Shown piece by piece: positions 36,545-44,970 of a stretch of 64,000 bases of DNA. Numbering within the stretch: position 1 is the first letter of the stretch; each line of letters starts with the position of its first letter. The position numbers were made by a program, and so were the translations under genes. The notes under the pieces were generated by a model, which did no database searches, was not told the DNA's origin, and saw nothing but the letters and a program-made list of their open reading frames with translations. Source of the DNA: Anaerostipes sp. MSJ-23 (GTDB taxonomy: Bacteria > Bacillota > Clostridia > Lachnospirales > Lachnospiraceae); assembly GCF_018918155.1 (NCBI RefSeq), contig NZ_JAHLPY010000004.1, forward strand, positions 82,796-146,795. Reading direction: 5' to 3'.

Positions 36545-38155
36545 TTAATTCTCCTTTTCCTTCTTTGGGTCATACATGGAATCGGTGACATAATGTACAT
36601 CCAGGTGCGATTCGATTTTTTTCATATATTTTTTCATATGCTTGTTCATCTTACTCAATTTTTCCCGATCGGAACTATTAATTAACTGTTTCGCATAGTA
36701 ATTACGTTCCACATTTGTATGATATCCGTCAAATCCAATCACAAAGATCTCATCAATTCCAAGATCTATCAAAAGATGAAATAACATTAAACAAGCATTA
36801 TCTGAAATCATCGTATCTGACATCACAAGATTGGAATAATTAACGACATATTCTATTTCTTTTCCTGTATCAATATTGGATGTTATGATAACCGGAAATG
36901 GAAGATCTTTCAGTCCATGCATCTTTTTAATTTGATGAAAACGTTTCTGGTTGCTAATAAAAAGAGCATCCGGCAAAATCTCATCCGGGATATTATTCAC
37001 CGAAATAATAAAATGCTCTGTTTCTCGTTCTAAAAATTCATGAATCTTTTCTTTTTCATCCACTACACTTTTTCCTGGGGCTACAACTACAATATCCTTT
37101 CCATTCATGATCTTTCTTAATTTTTTCATAGCTTCCTTATCATCAACTTCATTTTCCTGGAATTTCAGATAAAGCGAATCAATTAATTTTTCATTATATA
37201 GAGCTCTTTCTTCTTCGGGTATTTTCTTTAAGATTTGATAGATTTGTTTCATATTTAATGTTTGTTTATTCAACAAAAATCCTACATAATTGGGATGACA
37301 GTTATTAGTTGCCGCAAGAAAATATCCAGCACTATACCCCCATGGATGAATATAGGAAATCGGGCTGATATACTCATCAACTAATTCAATCAGAAGTTCC
37401 GTATGATAACGGTATTCTATGTTTTCATTGATATACTGTGTCAAGATTTCACTGCAAAGATTTCCTGCTCCACGTCCCATGCCAAGCACGGAAGCATCAA
37501 TGATTAGATTTCGTTTCCCACAACTCTGAATTAATTCCTGGGCGTTAGAAAAAGATAATTGCAGATTGTTATGAGAATGATATCCGATCGTTATATCTTC
37601 ATCTAAGTTATCATCTACAAGATAGAATAATTTTAGAAGTTGTTTTGCATAAAGTTTTCCAAGCGTATCCACTAAATAAAAGGCATACGGTTTCATCTCA
37701 TTCACTTTTTCTAAAAGTGCCAACAGTTCAATATCGTTATAAGTTGTTGTTCCAACTGGCTGCATAAAAACTTTATACCCTTTATCCATCAATGCATAAC
37801 CAAGGGTAAATGCCTCATCAACTTCTTTTTTATGGAAAGTAATACGAATTCCATCAATAGAGTCCTTTGTTCTTGGTGCAATTTTAGACGCAGAAATTGT
37901 TCCTGTCACAATCATCGCTACATACATCGAATGCTTTTTCTTAGGCGTGATAAACGGTGTTATTTGTTCTACTTGACGAAAAACTGTTTTATTCTCATCA
38001 TAGTCTACATCTTTTAAAAATCCACATTCAATAATATCCATGTGTGCTTTCCCAAGTTTAGAAATTATTGTCCGGATCGTTGGCGCTGAAAAATCAAAAT
38101 CATTGACATAACCGCCATCCCGAAGAGTACAATCAAGAACTGATATTTTATTCAT
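36545..38155 (-). CDS. HMGL-type (DRE-TIM) aldolase fused to a C-terminal Rossmann-like domain
   Basis: About 536 residues. The N-terminal 300 residues form an HMGL/4-hydroxy-2-oxovalerate aldolase-like barrel. Its opening is VLDCTLRDGGYVNDFDF with the catalytic R-D pair, and the metal-binding histidines lie in GYHSHNNLQLSFSNA. From about residue 375 a different domain starts with DIVVVAPGKSVVDEKEKIHEFL and continues with a segment reminiscent of DUF115/MptE-like or sialyltransferase-type Rossmann folds (VNNIPDEILPDALFISN). The ATG at 38155 has GGAG nine bases upstream. It overlaps the cytidylyltransferase end by eight bases. A C-C bond-forming step on a keto sugar acid is inferred from context only. 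Confidence 0.75.
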   Translation of the reverse strand: MNKISVLDCTLRDGGYVNDFDFSAPTIRTIISKLGKAHMDIIECGFLKDVDYDENKTVFRQVEQITPFITPKKKHSMYVAMIVTGTISASKIAPRTKDSIDGIRITFHKKEVDEAFTLGYALMDKGYKVFMQPVGTTTYNDIELLALLEKVNEMKPYAFYLVDTLGKLYAKQLLKLFYLVDDNLDEDITIGYHSHNNLQLSFSNAQELIQSCGKRNLIIDASVLGMGRGAGNLCSEILTQYINENIEYRYHTELLIELVDEYISPISYIHPWGYSAGYFLAATNNCHPNYVGFLLNKQTLNMKQIYQILKKIPEEERALYNEKLIDSLYLKFQENEVDDKEAMKKLRKIMNGKDIVVVAPGKSVVDEKEKIHEFLERETEHFIISVNNIPDEILPDALFISNQKRFHQIKKMHGLKDLPFPVIITSNIDTGKEIEYVVNYSNLVMSDTMISDNACLMLFHLLIDLGIDEIFVIGFDGYHTNVERNYYAKQLINSSDREKLSKMNKHMKKYMKKIESHLDVHYVTDSMYDPKKEKEN

Positions 38156-38802
38156 AAATTTTTTCTCCTTTTTGCAGACTATAATTATATAAAGCATCTG
38201 CAATCACAAAATCTTCTGGCTGATTGATGTCTACAGCTTCTTTCCAGTCTGCTTCAAGAAGAAGTGGATGCTCTCCAGTTCTTCTATTTTCTTTTTCAAT
38301 TAAATGCCGTTCATAAATATACAGTCCTGTCGTTTCGCGATATAATGGTTTTAAATCCTGAGTCCTTGGAATTTCTTTTGGATCATAATTCCATGGTTTT
38401 TTATCCATCCAGAAAAAGTCCTGCTGCCGAATCACCGTTAAAGCCGAATCATAAGCTCCATTACACACTCCATCTACCCCTTCTTCAATTGTCTTGGCCT
38501 TAATAAAAGGTGCCGTTGCATGTGCTAAAACGTAAACATCAGCAGCTACATCCCTTGCAAAGTCTTTTAAAACTTCATTAATTTTTACATGACTTCCATC
38601 CAAAGCGGCGTCTCTTTTTAAAAATTTAATTCCACGAGGAATATGTAACAAAATAGAAGGATCTGAGCAATAAACATAAATCTCATCAATTCCTTTTACT
38701 TTTAACAATGTATAATGGCTTTCCATTCGTAAATGGTTTCGTATTTTTCCCTGGGAGACGTTCATTATTTAGTTTCATAGGTACAAATGCTACTGTTTTC
38801 AT
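38148..38802 (-). pseudogene. CMP-sugar synthetase (acylneuraminate cytidylyltransferase-like), disrupted near its 5' end
   Basis: The long frame from 38765 matches the family from KVKGIDEIYVYCSD to the end (HATAPFIKAKTIEEG, IPRTQDLKPLYRETTGLYIY, EAVDINQPEDFVIADA), but its first 20 residues do not. The proper N-terminus is present upstream in another frame. An ATG at 38802, with AAGGAG before it, reads MKTVAFVPMKLNNERLPG and continues KNTKPFTNGKPL, the nucleotide-binding signature. This frame ends soon after. The reading frame is lost near 38709-38716, most simply by a small deletion between GKPL and TLLKVKG, where homologues have several more residues. Unless rescued, the product should be inactive. 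Confidence 0.82.
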
Positions 38803-40459
38803 AATTCTCCTTTTTTGCTCTTATCGCTATACAAAACTGGCGAACAGCATTCAAATCATTTTCTGATACTTTTTTCTTTTTTTGTGGCAGAAGAAATGGA
38901 ACCTCTTCCTCTTGCAGATGTTTCCCTTTGTAGCACATCCATAAAATTTCTGCCATAATTTTTTCATATTCTTTCTGTTGTTTTGTCTCTTTTCCAAGAA
39001 ACATCTTGATTTTTGTTCGCGGAAATTCTTTTTCCATTGAAAAATGTTCTACTCGTTGGCGTACTTTCTGATCATTTGTTCCAATGTACAAAAAAGCATC
39101 CTGTTTTTTTCCAAGACTTTCTTCCTCTGTTTCCACTGAAACATCTAACAAAGAAATATCTTCAAAATGTTTTTGCCTGTAATCCGCAAAAGCATAATCC
39201 TGGTTAGTGTTTAAATAACAGCTTGTTTCTGTTTTCCACTCATTTTCCACAATCTCATCCATCACAAGCATTTTATAAACTTTCCCATCTTCAGCTTCTT
39301 TAGGCGCAAATCCAAGAATTTCCATACAAAGTGGTGTTAAAAATTCCATCAAGCATCCACTGACTGCCATTTCCTCTTCCCCTATCTGCGGATACAAATA
39401 CTTTGTGAGATAAATTGATGCAATATATGGATAAATTCGATCAACCTTATTTTCAAAATCAACATCAAGTTTTACCACTTCCTCGGTATCATCTTTTAAG
39501 GCATCAATTGCTGTAGAACCTATCGTAATGATCTTGTCAAATTTCCCATCATATAAAAATGGAAGTAATTCTGAAGGAAACTGTTTTTTTAACACAATCG
39601 CATCTGGAAACAAATCCTTATATCTTCCAGAAAAATCTCTTGGATGCGGTTTAATTACAACCTGATGTCCCTGCGCAAATAAATCAAGAACTAATGCAGA
39701 AATATAATGATGATGTTCCATCGTTGGTTTCTGCAAATAACGCACATATCTTGTCAAATATAAAACTGGCTTTTTTTCTGTGTCCAAAAGAACAATTTTT
39801 CGCGCATAAAATAAAGAAAGTACTCTCTGCTGATCTTCTTTTGAAAGCCTTTGAAATAAACGGATCACATGAAAATCTTCCATCTTATCATCATAAAATC
39901 CAGGAAGCTGTGCTGATGCATTGGCATATTTTTTTGTAACAATCTCACTCATTCCAAGTGCATGCAGCCGCTTCGTAACTGCATATGAGGCATATTGAGA
40001 TTTTTTATGAAACTCTACCTGTACGTTTTCTCTTGATAAAAGACCACTTCCATCTTCAAAATACTGATATGGAATTTTTTTTGAGAGAATATACATCCCA
40101 AGATGCCGATGATCGATGGCCAAATTATATTCTGTCACTCCTGATAAAGACAGTTTCTTTTTTTCCATCCACTGTTCTACCCATTGCTCATTGTAAGCAA
40201 TGTAACGATCTACCTGTTCTTCATCTGATTCTTCATTTAACGTATATGGATTTCGATAAGCTCCCTCAATAAAATTTAAAATAATTGTTCTTTGAAAAAT
40301 TTTTGATTGATCAAGATCCTCCTTCAATTCTTTCATACCACTTTTGGAAAAAATGTTGTCACCAATTACAAGAACTGCATCTTCCTCAGCGTGATTCAAA
40401 ATCTTATGAATACAAAAGCATAAAATATGATAAAGAGACGCTCCAACATATAAAATCAT
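38765..40459 (-). CDS. Polysialyltransferase-like glycosyltransferase
   Basis: A 564-residue protein without membrane segments. The bacterial sialyltransferase motifs are visible: YFEDGSG (D/E-D/E-G, about residue 135), VVIKPHPRDFSGRY (HP motif, about 270) and TIGSTAID (S/T motif). The fold therefore likely uses a CMP-activated sugar. The last 13 codons overlap the true start of the next gene by 38 bases and read through its ribosome-binding site. One extra A in the A6 run at 38811-38816 (T6 on the plus strand) would instead end the protein at a TGA overlapping that ATG. The gene overlaps its upstream neighbour by ATGA. Confidence 0.75.
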   Translation of the reverse strand: MILYVGASLYHILCFCIHKILNHAEEDAVLVIGDNIFSKSGMKELKEDLDQSKIFQRTIILNFIEGAYRNPYTLNEESDEEQVDRYIAYNEQWVEQWMEKKKLSLSGVTEYNLAIDHRHLGMYILSKKIPYQYFEDGSGLLSRENVQVEFHKKSQYASYAVTKRLHALGMSEIVTKKYANASAQLPGFYDDKMEDFHVIRLFQRLSKEDQQRVLSLFYARKIVLLDTEKKPVLYLTRYVRYLQKPTMEHHHYISALVLDLFAQGHQVVIKPHPRDFSGRYKDLFPDAIVLKKQFPSELLPFLYDGKFDKIITIGSTAIDALKDDTEEVVKLDVDFENKVDRIYPYIASIYLTKYLYPQIGEEEMAVSGCLMEFLTPLCMEILGFAPKEAEDGKVYKMLVMDEIVENEWKTETSCYLNTNQDYAFADYRQKHFEDISLLDVSVETEEESLGKKQDAFLYIGTNDQKVRQRVEHFSMEKEFPRTKIKMFLGKETKQQKEYEKIMAEILWMCYKGKHLQEEEVPFLLPQKKKKVSENDLNAVRQFCIAIRAKKENYENSSICTYETK

Positions 40460-41772
40460 TTCTTTTTCATCCCCCGATATACTTTTTTTGCAAAGTTTAT
40501 TGCTTTTTTTCCTGCTTTTGATTTTAAGACAGCTTGCATTGGTTGCATGTGAAGTTTGCTTCGTTTTTCTTCATCAAATGCATATTCCAACGCCTCGCAA
40601 AGAAATCCAGCACTTTTTTTTGCAAAGTTGTTTCTATTATAAATACTCTGTCTAACTGCCTGATCAAACTGACGAATAAAATCCATAATTCCTCTATGTA
40701 CTTCTTGTCCATTCCTAAGGTTTCGAATTGATGCCTCTCTTTGTTTCCAAATAGCAAGTTCTCCTTCATATTGTTCAATAAAAAATCCTGTTTCTCTTGT
40801 CATGGCAATTGCCTTTTTTATAAAATTTTGTGTTTTTTCATCCCTTTTTCCAAAAAAATCACATAAATTTCTGACTTCTGCCTTTCCTTTTGTCTCCTCC
40901 TGCAAATATTCCTTCCATGCTAAATTCATTGAAAAGTCAACAAGCAATGTCTCATTTTTTACTGTTTTATGAATATATTCACGAAAATTATCATCTCTTT
41001 TTGTATCTTTCCACCCATATAACATTTCTGTATCATCCTTTGGATAAAAAATTTCATAAGCCTGCCTCACAACTTCCGCTTCTGCTGTAAAGCAAACCGA
41101 TGTCTTCTCATATCGAATTACTTCCTGTTTTAAAAAATGGCAAAAAGTATAAAGGAAAAATCCTTCAAATGCATATCCAAAATGATATCCCCTAGACTCT
41201 TTCCAAAGTCCGTTAAATAATTGCTCATTGACAAAATTTTCAAAAAATTGCTCATCTTGAGAAAGCTGTTTCCCAAAATAATAACGGGATGCATAATAAC
41301 GTGGAGAAGTATATAATAAAAAATCTAAATGTTTTAATTTTGCAAATGGCAACAAATGATCCGCAATCATCCCATATTTTTTATTTTTTGGATTATATTT
41401 TCTAATCATATCTTGACAAAAGAAAAAATTGCAGCTTTTTTTATGAAAATCATCTGCCAAAACGATGGTTTCAATATAAGAATAGCCACATTGTTTTAAG
41501 ATTTTTTCGTAAACTTTTTTTGTACCAAAACTTCCTGTTCCATAAGCAATGATTTTGACCTGATTATAAGCAATTCCATCCATTGCCTGTTTCATAAATG
41601 GATTTTGTCTGTAATATCCCGGTGCAGTCTCAAATACAAGAACATCTTCAATCTGAACATAAACTTGTTCATGTCCAAGGAAAACTCTTACATAATTAAC
41701 TCCATCATACTTTCCATAGTTTCTTGTTTCCCAGAGATTTTGCCCTGGAATCCACTCTGCTGTAAACGCCAT
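40456..41772 (-). CDS. Unknown protein, first gene of the glycan operon
   Basis: I do not recognise this 438-residue protein. It starts with an aromatic, charged segment (AEWIPGQNLWETRNYGKYDGVNYVRVF). It then has a Rossmann-like start VKIIAYGTGSFGTKKVYEKIL near residue 70, as in SAM- or nucleotide-binding folds that often head surface-polysaccharide proteins, and is rich in Phe, Tyr and Lys. There is no signal peptide or membrane segment. The tail is basic (KAGKKAINFAKKVYRGMKKK). GGAG precedes the ATG. Its place at the head of the operon suggests a role in glycan assembly or its regulation, by inference only. Confidence 0.6.
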   Translation of the reverse strand: MAFTAEWIPGQNLWETRNYGKYDGVNYVRVFLGHEQVYVQIEDVLVFETAPGYYRQNPFMKQAMDGIAYNQVKIIAYGTGSFGTKKVYEKILKQCGYSYIETIVLADDFHKKSCNFFFCQDMIRKYNPKNKKYGMIADHLLPFAKLKHLDFLLYTSPRYYASRYYFGKQLSQDEQFFENFVNEQLFNGLWKESRGYHFGYAFEGFFLYTFCHFLKQEVIRYEKTSVCFTAEAEVVRQAYEIFYPKDDTEMLYGWKDTKRDDNFREYIHKTVKNETLLVDFSMNLAWKEYLQEETKGKAEVRNLCDFFGKRDEKTQNFIKKAIAMTRETGFFIEQYEGELAIWKQREASIRNLRNGQEVHRGIMDFIRQFDQAVRQSIYNRNNFAKKSAGFLCEALEYAFDEEKRSKLHMQPMQAVLKSKAGKKAINFAKKVYRGMKKK

Positions 41773-41886
41773 AGATTCTCCTCTCTTCTTTTTTCATCTT
41801 TTCATATTATAGGAAAAGAAAATCATCTTCTCGTCATGCCTTCGTTAAATTATCGTTAAATTGATTTATCCATGCATAATATATTA

Positions 41887-41913
41887 TTAGCACTCTTTTA
41901 AAATGAGTGCTAA
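41887..41913 (+). promoter_or_regulatory. CIRCE element (HrcA operator) before htpG
   Basis: TTAGCACTC (41887-41895), nine bases, GAGTGCTAA (41905-41913): a perfect match to the CIRCE consensus, eight bases upstream of the -35 box of htpG. Confidence 0.95.
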
Positions 41914-41920
41914 TTTTTTC

Positions 41921-41949
41921 TTGACTTTTATCAATTTTAGTTCTAAAAT
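41921..41949 (+). promoter_or_regulatory. Promoter of htpG
   Basis: TTGACT (41921-41926), 17 bases, TAAAAT (41944-41949). It is a vegetative sigma-A-type promoter adjoining the CIRCE element. Confidence 0.75.
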
Positions 41950-41963
41950 ACTTTTTATAGAAA

Positions 41964-41982
41964 GTTCTATTAGAAATAGAAC
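41964..41982 (+). repeat. Perfect 8-bp palindrome in the htpG leader
   Basis: GTTCTATT and AATAGAAC are separated by AGA, starting about 15 bases after the -10 box. It could be a second operator or a small 5' UTR hairpin. Confidence 0.6.
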
Positions 41983-42028
41983 AAAAAATTTAGAAGATAA
42001 AATCATAAAAATAAAGGAGCATGACATT

Positions 42029-44026
42029 ATGGCAGATAAAAAAGGAACGCTTTCCATTAACAGCGATAACATTTTCCCTATTATTAAAAAATGGCTTTAT
42101 TCCGATCACGATATTTTCTTCCGTGAACTGATTTCCAACGGATGTGACGCGATCACAAAACTGAAAAAACTGGATATGATGGGAGAATACACTTTCCCAG
42201 AAGGACATAAAAACAAAGTAGATGTCATCCTGGATCCTGAAAAGAAAACTTTAAAATTTATTGATACCGGTCTTGGTATGACTGCAGATGAAGTTGAAGA
42301 ATATATTTCCCAGATTGCATTTTCTGGAGCAACTGAATTTCTTGAGAAATATAAAGACAAAACCGAAGGTGACCAGATCATCGGGCATTTTGGTCTTGGT
42401 TTCTACTCTGCATTTATGGTTGCAGATGAAGTTACCATCGATACTCTTTCTTATAAGAAAGACGCTGAGCCAGTACACTGGGAATGTGATGGCGGTACAG
42501 AATATACAATGACAACTGGTACAAAAGAAGGTGTTGGTACAGAAATCACTTTATTCTTAAATGATGACAGTACTGAATTTACAAATGAATTCCGTGCTAG
42601 AGAAATCATCGAAAAATATTGTTCCTTCATGCCAACGGAAATCTTCCTATCTGTAGAAGGCAAAGAACAAGAGTATGAAACTATCCCAGAAGCAGATTTA
42701 AAAGAAGATGACATTGTCGTTGAACATATTCATGAAGATGCCAAAACAGAGGAAAAAGAAAAAGAAGACGGAACAAAAGAAACGGTAGAAGTTTCTCCTG
42801 CCAAAGATCTTGTAAAGATTCATAAACGTCCGGTTTCTTTAAGTGACACTCATCCACTTTGGTTAAAACGTCCAAATGAGTGCAGTGATGAGGAATATAA
42901 GGAATTTTATCACAAAGTTTTCCATGACTTTAAAGAGCCTTTATTCTGGATTCATTTAAATATGGATTATCCATTTAACTTAAAAGGAATTCTTTACTTC
43001 CCTCAGATCAATACCGAATATGATTCCATCGAAGGAACCATCAAATTATATAATAACCAGGTATTTATTGCAGATAATATTAAGGAAGTCATTCCTGAAT
43101 TCCTGATGCTCTTAAAAGGTGTCATTGATTGTCCAGACCTTCCATTAAATGTATCAAGAAGTGCTCTTCAAAATGATGGATTTGTGAAGAAAATTTCTGA
43201 CTATATTACAAAGAAAGTTGCAGACAAACTAACCGGTATGTGCAAAACAGACCGTGAATCCTATGAAAAATACTGGGATGATATTAGCCCATTCATTAAG
43301 TTTGGATTCATCCGTGATCAGAAATTTGCAGATAAGATTAAAGATTATATTCTCTTTAAAAACATGGAACACAACTATGTTACATTAAGCGATCTTGTTC
43401 CTGCACCTGCAAATGATGATGATGTAACAACCCTGTATTATATTACAGATGAAGTACAGCAAAGCCAGTATATTAATATGTTCAAAGAACAAAATATGGA
43501 TGCTGTCATCTTAAATCATAACATTGATTCCGCTTTCATCACACAAATCGAACAGCAGAATAAACATATTAAATTCAAACGAATCGATGCTGATGTAGAA
43601 GAAGCATTAAAAGAAAATGTTGATGAAAAAGATTTGGAAGATATTAAAAAAGCATTAACTGATTTATTCCGCAAAACTCTCGGAAAAGAAAATCTGGATG
43701 TCCATGTAGAAAAATTAAAAGACGAAAAGATTTCTTCTATTATTACATTATCCGAAGAAAGCAGACGTATGCAGGATATGATGAAAATGTATGCAATGCC
43801 TGGAATGGATCCAAACATGTTCGGCGCACCAGCTGAAACCTTGACTTTAAATGCAAATAATAACCTTGTAAAATATCTGTTTGAGCATGGAGATGCTGAC
43901 AATGCAAAAATTATTTGCGAACAGCTTTATGATCTTGCAATGTTAAGTCATAAACCACTTGCGCCAGAAGAAATGACAAAATTCGTTGCACGAAGCAATG
44001 AAATTATGGAAATGCTAACTAAATAA
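42029..44026 (+). CDS. htpG: Molecular chaperone HtpG (Hsp90)
   Basis: About 665 residues, full length. The GHKL ATPase domain carries ELISNGCDAITKLKKL, DTGLGMTADEVEEYI and GHFGLGFYSAFMVADEV. The middle domain has PLNVSRSALQND, and the C-terminal dimerisation domain is present. The family-typical NASDA is NGCDA here. It is the bacterial Hsp90, which refolds clients with ATP. The ATG at 42029 after AAAGGAG is chosen. A longer open frame to 41903 runs through the CIRCE element and promoter and cannot be coding. It ends at a very strong terminator. Confidence 0.96.
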   Translation: MADKKGTLSINSDNIFPIIKKWLYSDHDIFFRELISNGCDAITKLKKLDMMGEYTFPEGHKNKVDVILDPEKKTLKFIDTGLGMTADEVEEYISQIAFSGATEFLEKYKDKTEGDQIIGHFGLGFYSAFMVADEVTIDTLSYKKDAEPVHWECDGGTEYTMTTGTKEGVGTEITLFLNDDSTEFTNEFRAREIIEKYCSFMPTEIFLSVEGKEQEYETIPEADLKEDDIVVEHIHEDAKTEEKEKEDGTKETVEVSPAKDLVKIHKRPVSLSDTHPLWLKRPNECSDEEYKEFYHKVFHDFKEPLFWIHLNMDYPFNLKGILYFPQINTEYDSIEGTIKLYNNQVFIADNIKEVIPEFLMLLKGVIDCPDLPLNVSRSALQNDGFVKKISDYITKKVADKLTGMCKTDRESYEKYWDDISPFIKFGFIRDQKFADKIKDYILFKNMEHNYVTLSDLVPAPANDDDVTTLYYITDEVQQSQYINMFKEQNMDAVILNHNIDSAFITQIEQQNKHIKFKRIDADVEEALKENVDEKDLEDIKKALTDLFRKTLGKENLDVHVEKLKDEKISSIITLSEESRRMQDMMKMYAMPGMDPNMFGAPAETLTLNANNNLVKYLFEHGDADNAKIICEQLYDLAMLSHKPLAPEEMTKFVARSNEIMEMLTK

Positions 44027-44039
44027 AAAACTCTATAGA

Positions 44040-44090
44040 AAAAAGCAACAGCCACAGACTTAAAACCTCTGTGGCTGTTGCTTTTTTTAT
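44040..44090 (+). terminator. Terminator after htpG
   Basis: A 19-bp stem (AAAAGCAACAGCCACAGA with its complement) around a ten-base loop, then a T run. Confidence 0.92.
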
Positions 44091-44177
44091 TCATAAATAA
44101 AATATAAATTTTACAAAAAAGATTTTCAGCGGTATAATAGCGACAGAATAATTTTTTTAAGAAAGTTGGTTAGTTTC

Positions 44178-44897
44178 ATGTCAAAAAAACGTCTAGACCG
44201 ATGGATCCATTTAAACATGGCAATGATCGGCGGATTTCTTGGTGGATTTGCTATTTTAAATCACCATGAATTATTTGGTTCTGCTCAGACTTCAAATCTG
44301 ATCTCTATTTTTTCAGATCTCGCTGGGCATCCCGATCAAAATTTACTCGTACGATTATTCGGTGTTTTTCTTTATATGGTAGCCATGGCTTTAACCGTTA
44401 TTTTGCCAAAGTATTCAAGATTCCCTTTAAAACAAGTTAGTCTCCTGATCGATGCTCTGGCAATCATCATTGTTGGACTACTTCCCGCTCACATCAATGA
44501 CTTTATTGCCCTTTACCCATTATATGTCGCAATGGCGATTCAATGGTGTTCTTTTAAAGGGGCAGATGGATTTACCTGTTCCAGCATTTTTTCTACGAAT
44601 AATTTACGCCAATTTACAACGTCTATGACCGAATATTTATGCACCAAAGACAAAGAGGCTCTCCGCAAAGGAAAGTTTTTTGGAAAGGTTCTTCTTTCCT
44701 TCCATATTGGTGTTATTTTTTCCTATTTATCTTGCCAAACATTTGATCAGCACGGAACTTTCCTCTGTATCATTCCATTATGCACGGCATTTTTTTTGTT
44801 AAAAGTTCAAGAAAACTGGATTGCCGTAAAACATAAAATCGGACACGCCTATCTCGCATCAAGAAGAAACCATCATGAAATTGAAGAATTTTCATAA
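44178..44897 (+). CDS. YoaK/DUF1275-family membrane protein
   Basis: A 239-residue polytopic protein of the DUF1275 family. It has the typical first helix MAMIGGFLGGFAILNHHELFGSAQTSNLISI with a conserved QTSN-type motif, and later AMAIQWCSFKGADGFTCSSIFSTNNLRQF. The function is unknown; transport has been suggested for the family. The ATG at 44178 is chosen over an upstream in-frame TTG. The ribosome-binding site is weak (AAGAAAG). It is monocistronic. Confidence 0.78.
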   Translation: MSKKRLDRWIHLNMAMIGGFLGGFAILNHHELFGSAQTSNLISIFSDLAGHPDQNLLVRLFGVFLYMVAMALTVILPKYSRFPLKQVSLLIDALAIIIVGLLPAHINDFIALYPLYVAMAIQWCSFKGADGFTCSSIFSTNNLRQFTTSMTEYLCTKDKEALRKGKFFGKVLLSFHIGVIFSYLSCQTFDQHGTFLCIIPLCTAFFLLKVQENWIAVKHKIGHAYLASRRNHHEIEEFS

Positions 44898-44917
44898 AAA
44901 CAAAGACTTCTAAACAA

Positions 44918-44958
44918 AGAAACGCATAGACGACCATGCATCTATGCGTTTCTTCTAT
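44918..44958. terminator. Terminator between the YoaK-like gene and hom
   Basis: The stem AGAAACGCATAGA/TCTATGCGTTTCT is flanked by A- and T-rich runs, serving both convergent genes. Confidence 0.85.
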
Positions 44959-44970
44959 TATATATGTTTT

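Noticed and set aside
41903..42028. Extended htpG start upstream
   Set aside because: It would translate through the CIRCE element, promoter and transcription start. The AAAGGAG-ATG at 42029 fits the family start.
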